From assembly GCA_900758885.1 (NCBI GenBank), contig CAAETD010000168.1, forward strand, positions 1 to 10,339: a DNA stretch of 10,339 nt, given 5' to 3'. This document shows, in pieces, positions 1-4,788 of the stretch. The translations under genes were made by a program, and so were the position numbers. Origin of the DNA: an uncultured Collinsella sp. Lineage in GTDB: Bacteria; Actinomycetota; Coriobacteriia; Coriobacteriales; Coriobacteriaceae. The notes beneath the pieces were generated by a model. That model worked only from the letters and a program-made list of their open reading frames with translations, was not told the DNA's origin and searched no databases. Within the stretch, counting starts at the first letter, position 1, and each line of letters starts with the position of its first letter.

Positions 1-1328
1 CCCGGTACGCGGATTGCCACGGGATGCTCGCGGTGGTCGAGCGACCAGCTCAGCATGGACAGATATTCCTCCATGCAGGCCGGCGCCAAGTAGTGCATGT
101 TGGGAAGACCGCCCAGCATGGAAATATCAAAGAACGAAAGGTGCGTCTCGGACGTGGTGCCAAAGATCGACGCACCAAACACCAAAATGGTTGCCGGGGC
201 GTCGTTGAGGCACAGGTCGTGCCACAGCTCGTCGTAGGCGCGCTGCAAAAACGTACCGTACACACCAAAGACTGGCTTGGCGCCCGAGCGCGCAAGCGCG
301 GTGGCAAAGGTCACGGCGTGCTCCTCGGCAATGCCCACATCGACGAACTGTTTGCCGGCGGCAGCGCGAAGCTCGGGTGTAAAGCCCATAATGTAGGGCG
401 TGGCGGCCGTGATGCCAACGACCTGTGGATCGCGCTCGATGGCGGCGCTGAGCGCCTCGCCCGTAATATCGGCATAGATGCGCGGTGCGGGCTCGCTCGG
501 ATGGCCCGGGCAGAGCTTGCGGCCGGTCGCCATGTCAAAGGGGCCTACGTGATGCCAGCGCTCGGGGTCGTTTTGGGCCGGCTCAAAGCCCTTGCCCTTG
601 GCGGTCGAGACGTGGAGCACGATGGGATGATCGATATTGCGCAGTTCCTGCAGCGCGTCGACGAGGGCCAACACATCGTTACCGGCGTCTAGGTAGCGGT
701 AGTCGAGCCCCATCGCGCGGAAAACGTTGCGCTCACAGGTGCCGTTGCTGGCGCGCAGCTCGGTCAGATTACGATACAGGCCGCCATGGTTCTCGGCAAT
801 GGACTGGTCGTTATCGTTGACGATGATGATCAGGTTGCTATCGAGTTCGGCGGCATTGTTGAAGCCCTCAAACGCCAGGCCACCCGAAAGCGAGCCGTCG
901 CCAATAACAGTAATGACGTTATACGTGTCACCCGCCAGGTCGCGCGCGTGGGCAAGGCCGCAGCCCAAGCTCACCGAGGTCGAGGTATGCCCCATGGCAA
1001 ACAGGTCATGCTCAGACTCGTCGGGATTGGCAAAGCCAGAAGCCTCACCATAACGCTCCGGATCGATATAAGTGTACGCGCGCCCCGTCAGCGCCTTGTG
1101 GGCGTAGGTCTGGTGCGAAACGTCAAAGACAATCTTGTCGATGGGGGAGTTAAACACGCGATGAAGCGCAACCGTAAGCTCAACGACGCCCAGGTTGGGG
1201 GCAACGTGCCCGCCGACGGCGGCGGAGCTTTCGAGGATTGCCTGGCGGATCTCGCCGCAGAGCAGCGGAAGCTCGGCGCGGTCGAGAGCCTTGACGTCCT
1301 CGGGCGTTGTCGTTTGCGTAAGCAGCAT
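1..1328 (-). CDS. Short-form 1-deoxy-D-xylulose-5-phosphate synthase-like (transketolase family) enzyme, C-terminus outside the window
   Basis: This is a thiamine-diphosphate enzyme of the DXS family; true DXS condenses pyruvate and glyceraldehyde-3-phosphate in the MEP isoprenoid pathway. Seen: a GGHVAPNLG motif with H41, DVSHQTYAHK, the ThDP/Mg motif GDGSLSGG at G143-G150 with N173, catalytic IAEEH with E335, then YGTFLQRAY (Y357, R363) and H396. From D144 to N173 is 29 residues, as I recall for E. coli DXS, but the stretch from N173 to Y357 is about 27 residues shorter than there. It matches the shorter DXS-like subfamily I remember as PRK12315. Positions aligned with the E. coli phosphate and substrate residues R420, D427 and R478 are G385, T392 and a GG-starting codon (Gly443) at the edge. 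The start is ATG 1328 because an upstream in-frame ATG meets a stop after one codon; GGAG lies 12 bases upstream, a loose fit. About the last 140 residues are missing. The family assignment is firm, but DXS activity is doubtful. Confidence 0.9.
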   Translation of the reverse strand, partial: MLLTQTTTPEDVKALDRAELPLLCGEIRQAILESSAAVGGHVAPNLGVVELTVALHRVFNSPIDKIVFDVSHQTYAHKALTGRAYTYIDPERYGEASGFANPDESEHDLFAMGHTSTSVSLGCGLAHARDLAGDTYNVITVIGDGSLSGGLAFEGFNNAAELDSNLIIIVNDNDQSIAENHGGLYRNLTELRASNGTCERNVFRAMGLDYRYLDAGNDVLALVDALQELRNIDHPIVLHVSTAKGKGFEPAQNDPERWHHVGPFDMATGRKLCPGHPSEPAPRIYADITGEALSAAIERDPQVVGITAATPYIMGFTPELRAAAGKQFVDVGIAEEHAVTFATALARSGAKPVFGVYGTFLQRAYDELWHDLCLNDAPATILVFGASIFGTTSETHLSFFDISMLGGLPNMHYLAPACMEEYLSMLSWSLDHREHPVAIRVP

Positions 1329-1452
1329 CGTTGTGGGTTACTCCATGCGAATCGAGCACCGGCGCTCCCTCGGCCGGCACAATTGCACAAAACAGTCTCG
1401 CACATTTTGGCGTTTGATATGTGACGGCGGCGCGGTAATTCGACAACTGGTG

Positions 1453-1470
1453 GGGCAAAACGTTTTGTCC
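1453..1470. promoter_or_regulatory. Operator-like palindrome in the divergent intergenic region
   Basis: A perfect 12-bp palindrome, CAAAACGTTTTG (1456-1467), extends to 18 bp with one mismatched pair (1455/1468). It sits between the divergent DXS-like gene and the HD-domain gene. A possible -10 hexamer, CATACT (1476-1481), follows immediately on the plus strand, so a bound protein would cover the -35 region. No regulator is encoded next to it, and I do not recognise the site. Confidence 0.4.
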
Positions 1471-1556
1471 GATGCCATACTGATAGGTTCCATGATGATT
1501 TTATTCAATGCGTGCAGGCCGTGGCTTGTCGCCGTGAGCCGCTGGAAGGAGGCAGC

Positions 1557-2093
1557 ATGTCCGATGTCGTTCGTGCCGAGAAAATCGCGTGCGAAGTGGA
1601 CCATGCTGCCCGTCAACTGGCACAGGCGGGCCGTCTGGACCTGACGCGCGAGTTTATCCAGCATGGCGATGTGACGGTGTATACGCATGTGACCTCGGTA
1701 GCGCAGGCGAGTCTGTCCTTTGCCGAGCGCTTGGGCCGCGTCGGTGTCTCGGTTGACCGCGCCTCGTTGCTGCGCGGGGCCCTGCTGCACGATTACTTTC
1801 TCTATGACTGGCACGATCCCGACCCAAGCCATCGGCTGCATGGCTTTCGCCACCCGTTTTTTGCCCTGGCACGTGCGGAGGAAGATTTTGAGCTGACGCC
1901 GCGCGAACGGAATATTATCGTGCGGCATATGTTTCCGCTGGTGCCAGTGCCGCCGACGTGTCGTGAAGCTTGGATTGTATGCCTGGCAGATAAATGGTGC
2001 GCTCTGCGCGAGACGGTTGCCGGCCGCCTGCCGCGCAAGGACGAGGCGGACGATGACGTGAGTAAAGCATCGAGCGAAAAGAGGAGAGGGTAG
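1557..2093 (+). CDS. HD-domain protein (putative metal-dependent phosphohydrolase)
   Basis: A 178-residue, single-domain HD protein with no signal peptide or membrane segment. The expected metal ligands are visible in order: H44 in VYTHVTSVA, the H78-D79 pair in ALLHDYFLYDW, H99 in GFRHPFF, H124 in IIVRHMFP and D145 in LADKW. The spacing suits the HD superfamily of small hydrolases acting on phosphoesters or nucleotides; the substrate cannot be read from the sequence. ATG 1557 is chosen because AAGGAGG (1546-1552) lies four bases upstream; an in-frame ATG at 1512 has no comparable ribosome binding site. The C-terminal ~25 residues are charged and look disordered. The gene ends three bases before the next start, and the next gene's ribosome binding site lies inside this reading frame, so the two are probably co-transcribed and translationally linked. 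Confidence 0.88.
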   Translation: MSDVVRAEKIACEVDHAARQLAQAGRLDLTREFIQHGDVTVYTHVTSVAQASLSFAERLGRVGVSVDRASLLRGALLHDYFLYDWHDPDPSHRLHGFRHPFFALARAEEDFELTPRERNIIVRHMFPLVPVPPTCREAWIVCLADKWCALRETVAGRLPRKDEADDDVSKASSEKRRG

Positions 2094-2096
2094 ACG

Positions 2097-3116
2097 GTGG
2101 AAACCGCGATTGATATGGCGTTTGGCGGCGCGACGCTTGCCGCCTGCCCGCTCTCGGCACTGGTGCTCTCGTTTGTCTTTTACGGGTTTTGCGGCTGGGC
2201 GTGGGAGTCGACAGTATGCGCCATGCTCAACCACGGACGCTTCGCCAACAGTGGCTTTTTGCTGGGGCCGTGTTGTCCTATCTATGGTGTGGGCGGCATT
2301 GCCTGCTGGCTTTTGCTGCGCGGGATTCCGGATGCGTCGAGCCAGTTTGTCGCTGCAGCGCTCGTATGCAGCGTGATTGAGTACAGCGTGGGCGTGCTGT
2401 TGGAAAAAACAACGGGCGCTCGCTTTTGGGACTATTCGCACCTGCCGTTTAACCTGCACGGGCGCATCTGCCTGTACTGGGCCTGCGCGTTTGGCCTGGG
2501 TGCGCTGTGCATTTGCCGTTTAGTGGAGCCGGCATTGCTGGGGCTGCTTGGCCATCTGCCGGTGCTGATTGTGCGGTTGTCCGCCTTTATCGTCGCGGTC
2601 GCGATGATGGTCGACGCGGTGTGCTCGTTGGCGAGCTGGCGGCGTCTGTCCGATCAGCTGGAGCGCGTGCGCGCCGACCTTGCCGACCGCATCAATGAGT
2701 CGCTCGCCGATGCGTCCGACTCAATGCTCGAACGTATTCCCGATTCTACGATTGACTCGGTGGCACAGACGCACATCCGTAGCCGTGCCGTTAACGCGTG
2801 GCTGGCCGAGCTGGGCGACGCGACGCTCGATGCCCTGCGCGAGAAGGCTTCGATGCCGACGTTTATCGCGGATGGTGCTCGCGGCCTGGCGCTTGCCGCC
2901 CGCCGCGTGGCCGATGCCGCGCCGAACATGCCGCGTCCGTCGCTCAGTCGTCGCCTTGCCGGCAAGCGCATGAGCCGTCCGGTGCCAAGCGTGTCGCTCA
3001 GCCGACGCGACCTGCGCTTCTTCAATGCCTTCCCGCGCTTGCGCATCAACCGCTACGAGGGCGTCATCCGAGCTACCGACCTCCGCGACCGAGCCCGCGA
3101 GCTGTTCCGCCGCTAG
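2097..3116 (+). CDS. CmpB-type membrane protein (putative ABC-transporter type IV, PF06541-like)
   Basis: A 339-residue integral membrane protein. The N-terminal ~180 residues hold about five hydrophobic segments (roughly 14-44, 54-75, 83-102, 124-143 and 155-177). They contain the family's conserved features: a WE pair at W36-E37, LLGPCCPIYGVGG (55-67), FWDY (110-113) and FNLHGR (118-123). I recall these as the signature of the 'putative ABC-transporter type IV' family; no ATPase or other transporter subunit is nearby, so a transport role is unproven. The remaining ~160 residues are soluble, helical and rich in Arg, Ala and Ser, with no domain I recognise. The start is GTG 2097: GGAGAGGG (2083-2090) is correctly placed, whereas the next in-frame ATG (2115) would be too far. 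It is the second gene of an operon with the HD protein, an association suggesting related work at the membrane or envelope. Confidence 0.82.
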   Translation: METAIDMAFGGATLAACPLSALVLSFVFYGFCGWAWESTVCAMLNHGRFANSGFLLGPCCPIYGVGGIACWLLLRGIPDASSQFVAAALVCSVIEYSVGVLLEKTTGARFWDYSHLPFNLHGRICLYWACAFGLGALCICRLVEPALLGLLGHLPVLIVRLSAFIVAVAMMVDAVCSLASWRRLSDQLERVRADLADRINESLADASDSMLERIPDSTIDSVAQTHIRSRAVNAWLAELGDATLDALREKASMPTFIADGARGLALAARRVADAAPNMPRPSLSRRLAGKRMSRPVPSVSLSRRDLRFFNAFPRLRINRYEGVIRATDLRDRARELFRR

Positions 3117-3199
3117 CCGGGACGGGCGCGCTCACGGCTTCCTTGCTCGCGTATTTCCCGTTCGTTTCGCGTCCGTTGCCGCGCCGTTTCCAAGGTTGC

Positions 3200-3289
3200 G
3201 GCGCCGTTGGAGACGGCAAGATTTGGGTCGAGCCGGTCGAGGAGGTTATCCGCATCCGCACCGGCGAACATGGCCCCTCTGCGGTGTAG
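3200..3289 (+). pseudogene. C-terminal remnant of a PII nitrogen regulator (GlnB/GlnK)
   Basis: The last 29 codons of a PII gene survive here, ending in TAG 3287-3289. The translation contains GDGKIWVEPVEEVIRIRTGE, which matches the PII C-terminal signature (as I remember it, [ST]-x3-G-[DY]-G-[KR]-[IV]-[FW]-[LIVM]-x2-[LIVM]) at every position except the first, where Cys stands at the edge of the similarity. Upstream in all three frames nothing resembles the N-terminal ~80 residues or T-loop of PII, and no start codon with a ribosome binding site precedes the fragment. It is therefore a deletion or recombination scar, not a working gene. A hairpin that could be the old gene's terminator follows 16 bases later. 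Confidence 0.75.
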
Positions 3290-3305
3290 GACAATCTTTC
3301 GCCTG

Positions 3306-3335
3306 ACGGGCGTGCCTCTCTTGGGACGCGCCCGT
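3306..3335 (+). terminator. Possible intrinsic terminator hairpin
   Basis: The arms ACGGGCG (3306-3312) and CGCCCGT (3329-3335) form a 7-bp GC-rich stem, extendable by two pairs, around a 12-16 base loop. The following bases (TCTCGTCTAC) are only moderately T-rich, so termination may be weak. It closes the HD/CmpB operon and the PII remnant, and separates them from the HAD gene. Confidence 0.45.
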
Positions 3336-3348
3336 TCTCGTCTACAAT
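3321..3348 (+). promoter_or_regulatory. Candidate promoter of the HAD phosphatase gene
   Basis: TTGGGA (3321-3326) and TACAAT (3343-3348) are separated by 16 bp and resemble vegetative -35 and -10 hexamers. Transcription would begin near 3355, giving a leader of only about 16-22 bases that consists mainly of the ribosome binding site. The -35 element falls in the loop of the preceding hairpin. Confidence 0.5.
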
Positions 3349-3370
3349 ATCGTGCAGACGAAGGAGAGGC

Positions 3371-4234
3371 ATGCCCATGATCAAGATGTTTGCGAGTGAC
3401 TTAGACGGAACGCTGCTGAACGCCCTGCACGAGGCGGATGGGACCATCCGCCGTGCCATTCGCGAGCTGACCGAGGCTGGCCTGCATGTGGTTCCCGCGA
3501 CCGGACGCTCGACGCTGCCGATCGGAGAGCATGGCTTTACGGGCCTGGCGCTTGACGCCTGCTGCTCCAACGGATCCATCGTGCGCAACAGCCACGGCGA
3601 GGTGCTCAAGACCTGGACCATCGACCCGCAGGTTACCGAGGAGCTGCTCAAGGCGTTTCCGAACATTTGCTTCGACTGCTCCACGCCCGACGGCATGTTC
3701 TCGAGCGGTTCGTTCGAGATGCACCAGGCGGGCTTTAAGAAGGACAGCCCTATCAAACGCATCGTGATGCGCGGCATGCGCGCGCGTGGCGGGTATCACG
3801 AGGAGCAGTATTTCGATCAGTCAATCGGCGACATCCTGCGCCACGATGTGTGTAAGATCAACTGCCGCGTGACCTCGCCCGAGCTGGAGCGCGACCTTAA
3901 GGCATATTTGGCCGAGCGCTCGGACCGTGTAGTCAACGCGCCGTTCGATCCGGTGATGTTCGAGATCACGGACGTGGCGTGCAACAAGGGCGAGAGTGTG
4001 GCCTGGCTGGCGGGCTACTACGGCATTGCCGAGGACGAGGTCGCGGTCTATGGAGACGGCGGCAACGACATTGCCATGCTCAAGCGTTTCCGCCACAGCT
4101 ACGCGACCAAAAACGCTAGCGATGCAGCTAAAGCCGCCGCGAGCGCGACTATCGGCAGCTGCATGGTCCACGCCGTTCCCAAACACATGCTCGCCACCAT
4201 GCACAAGCAGAATTCCTGCACCGTAATCGAATAA
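3371..4234 (+). CDS. Cof-type HAD-superfamily phosphatase (type IIB cap)
   Basis: A 287-residue cytoplasmic HAD hydrolase; family members dephosphorylate sugar phosphates, nucleotides or cofactors such as FMN and PLP, and the substrate here cannot be told. The four HAD motifs are present: DLDGTLL with nucleophile D10 and acid/base D12, ATGR (43-46), K206 in ACNKGES, and GDGGNDIAML with D229 and D233. The intervening residues ~90-190 form the cap that sets substrate choice. Translation could begin at ATG 3371 or ATG 3377: GGAG (3363-3366) is 4 and 10 bases away respectively, and the second start gives the family-like opening MIKMFASDLDGT. The gene is monocistronic, with its own promoter and a palindromic repeat beginning one base after its stop codon. 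Confidence 0.92.
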   Translation: MPMIKMFASDLDGTLLNALHEADGTIRRAIRELTEAGLHVVPATGRSTLPIGEHGFTGLALDACCSNGSIVRNSHGEVLKTWTIDPQVTEELLKAFPNICFDCSTPDGMFSSGSFEMHQAGFKKDSPIKRIVMRGMRARGGYHEEQYFDQSIGDILRHDVCKINCRVTSPELERDLKAYLAERSDRVVNAPFDPVMFEITDVACNKGESVAWLAGYYGIAEDEVAVYGDGGNDIAMLKRFRHSYATKNASDAAKAAASATIGSCMVHAVPKHMLATMHKQNSCTVIE

Positions 4235-4263
4235 TGTGACAAAGGGACAGCCCCTTTGTCACA
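4235..4263. repeat. Dispersed palindromic repeat, copy A
   Basis: Perfect 12-bp arms, TGTGACAAAGGG (4235-4246) and CCCTTTGTCACA (4252-4263), around a 5-base loop, directly abutting the HAD stop codon. It differs from copy B (4668-4696) at one position only (4251 C versus 4684 T). There is no T tract on either side, so it is more likely a REP-like intergenic element or mRNA 3'-end stabiliser than an intrinsic terminator. Confidence 0.85.
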
Positions 4264-4286
4264 GGTGACGCTGGTCTCTTGAAATA

Positions 4287-4300
4287 CGAACAAACATTCG
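4287..4300. promoter_or_regulatory. Putative LexA (SOS) box
   Basis: CGAACAAACATTCG matches the Gram-positive LexA/DinR consensus CGAAC-RNRY-GTTCG, as I remember it, at 13 of 14 positions; the one departure is A for G at 4296. It overlaps the -35 region of the promoter in front of the 40-residue peptide gene, where a repressor would block RNA polymerase. The only other flanking gene, the HAD gene, ends upstream, so the peptide gene is the natural target. Confidence 0.6.
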
Positions 4301-4326
4301 CATATCTAACTGCGCTTTGATAGAAT
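4297..4326 (+). promoter_or_regulatory. Extended -10 promoter of the small peptide gene
   Basis: TGATAGAAT (4318-4326) is an extended -10 element with hexamer TAGAAT. TTCGCA (4297-4302) stands 18 bp upstream as a fair -35. Transcription would start near 4333, giving a leader of about 58 bases. A second reading places the -35 at TTGAAA (4279-4284), but it then lacks a good -10. In either case the LexA-like box lies within the promoter. Confidence 0.5.
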
Positions 4327-4355
4327 TGATACTGTTGGCGGCAGTTCCATGTGCC

Positions 4356-4390
4356 GGGCAACGCCCTCCATCTGACGGGAGGTGATGCCC
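4356..4390 (+). promoter_or_regulatory. Leader hairpin sequestering the ribosome binding site
   Basis: In the RNA, GGGCA (4356-4360) can pair with UGCCC (4386-4390), and CCUCC (4365-4369) with GGAGG (4378-4382), closing an 8-base loop (4370-4377). GGAGG is the only good Shine-Dalgarno for the ATG at 4391, so the structure hides it, and the outer stem ends at the base before the start codon. Occlusion of this kind is typical of type I toxin mRNAs, which need processing or a standby site to be translated. Confidence 0.55.
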
Positions 4391-4513
4391 ATGACCGATT
4401 TGATTGATTTCGTGAGACTTCTGACCGCTTTGGTCTCGTTCTTCACGGCGCTCGGCCTTTCCGAGGCACTCAAGCAGCGTTCGAAGCGCAACAGAAGGGG
4501 TCGCCGCCGCTAA
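4391..4513 (+). CDS. 40-residue membrane-active peptide, candidate SOS-induced type I toxin
   Basis: The predicted peptide has 40 residues. Positions 4-24 (LIDFVRLLTALVSFFTALGLS) form a hydrophobic, weakly amphipathic helix long enough to span a membrane. Positions 28-40 (KQRSKRNRRGRRR) carry nine basic residues. A single short hydrophobic helix with a charged tail fits small membrane-depolarising toxins such as TisB, Fst or holin-like peptides, but I recognise no specific family. ATG 4391 is preferred because GGAGG (4378-4382) is eight bases away; the in-frame ATG at 4385 is too close to it. The gene stands alone between two copies of the same palindrome, with a LexA-like box, its own promoter, an occluded ribosome binding site and a possible antisense promoter at its 3' side. 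That it is translated is likely from this signal set; that it is toxic is inferred. Confidence 0.65.
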   Translation: MTDLIDFVRLLTALVSFFTALGLSEALKQRSKRNRRGRRR

Positions 4514-4537
4514 GGCGTTGACCCCCTAATGCAAACA

Positions 4538-4574
4538 ACGGCGCTGCCCAGCTTTCCAGAACTTGGGCTGCCGT
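4538..4574. terminator. Hairpin after the small peptide gene (3' end of the mRNA or 5' end of an antisense RNA)
   Basis: Outer arms ACGGC (4538-4542) and GCCGT (4570-4574) and inner arms GCCCA (4546-4550) and TGGGC (4564-4568) stack into a two-part stem with a 13-base loop. It lies 24 bases after the peptide gene's stop codon. No T tract follows on the plus strand, so it is an imperfect intrinsic terminator. It would also be the first structure of an RNA started leftward from the promoter at 4582-4610. Confidence 0.45.
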
Positions 4575-4581
4575 CGACACT

Positions 4582-4610
4582 ATTCTACCCACGAATGACA
4601 TTTTGAACAA
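4582..4610 (-). promoter_or_regulatory. Candidate antisense promoter facing the small peptide gene
   Basis: Read on the minus strand, TTGTTC (4610-4605) and TAGAAT (4587-4582) are separated by exactly 17 bp. The -10 matches five of six consensus bases and the -35 three of six. Transcription would begin near 4575 and run into the hairpin and then antisense to the peptide gene. No other minus-strand gene lies ahead for it to serve. Confidence 0.35.
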
Positions 4611-4667
4611 TTGGCAATGCCGCTTCAAAAGCCAGGCACAACTGGCACAACCTAGGCGGTCGCTGAA

Positions 4668-4696
4668 TGTGACAAAGGGACAGTCCCTTTGTCACA
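4668..4696. repeat. Dispersed palindromic repeat, copy B
   Basis: A perfect 29-bp odd palindrome: TGTGACAAAGGGAC (4668-4681), a central A (4682), and GTCCCTTTGTCACA (4683-4696). It is identical to copy A except for one base. It sits between the small peptide module and the TetR regulator's control region, and has no T tract on either side. Confidence 0.85.
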
Positions 4697-4722
4697 TCCC
4701 AAATATTGCCTTTACGTGTTGA

Positions 4723-4737
4723 TGCACACGGTGTGCA
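4723..4737. promoter_or_regulatory. Putative TetR-family operator, upstream site
   Basis: A perfect 15-bp palindrome: TGCACAC, a central G, GTGTGCA. It lies about 50 bases upstream of the TetR-family gene, in the place where that gene's promoter must be (possible -35 elements are TTTACG 4711-4716 or TTGATG 4719-4724; the -10 cannot be settled). It shares TGTGCAATA (4732-4740) with the downstream site. Confidence 0.55.
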
Positions 4738-4742
4738 ATAAT

Positions 4743-4774
4743 ACTCGCACTGTGCAATAGCGCACAGGCTGAGT
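4743..4774. promoter_or_regulatory. Putative TetR-family operator, downstream site
   Basis: CTGTGC (4750-4755) and GCACAG (4762-4767) form a dyad with a 6-base spacer, flanked by a second pair of arms, ACTC (4743-4746) and GAGT (4771-4774). TGTGCAATA (4751-4759) repeats the upstream site exactly 19 bases on, close to two helical turns, so two dimers could bind side by side. It ends just before the ribosome binding site (4778-4784), suggesting autorepression. Confidence 0.5.
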
Positions 4775-4788
4775 AACAAGGAGGACGT

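Noticed and set aside
1512..1556. An upstream in-frame ATG extending the HD protein by 15 residues
   Set aside because: No Shine-Dalgarno precedes it, whereas AAGGAGG is ideally placed for ATG 1557.
1338..2459. A 373-codon minus-strand open frame across the HD and CmpB genes
   Set aside because: It covers two well-supported plus-strand genes and the divergent control region; its translation shows no domain.
2798..3289. A 163-codon plus-strand open frame ending with the PII-like segment
   Set aside because: Its first two-thirds are an out-of-frame reading of the CmpB gene with Arg/Ala-rich noise; only the final 29 codons are real PII sequence, so it is treated as a remnant.
4235..4263. Palindrome copy A as an intrinsic terminator of the HAD gene
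   Set aside because: No T tract follows either arm, and an almost identical copy lies at 4668 away from any gene end, so a dispersed repeat is the better reading.
4306..4491. A 61-codon minus-strand open frame opposite the small peptide gene
   Set aside because: It has no ribosome binding site and is a shadow of the peptide gene and its leader; an antisense RNA here would more plausibly be non-coding.
4631..4651. Direct repeat GGCACAAC (4635-4642 and 4644-4651) overlapping a small inverted repeat GCCAG/CTGGC
   Set aside because: Too short, and with no relation to a promoter or gene; likely chance, though it could be part of a regulator site.
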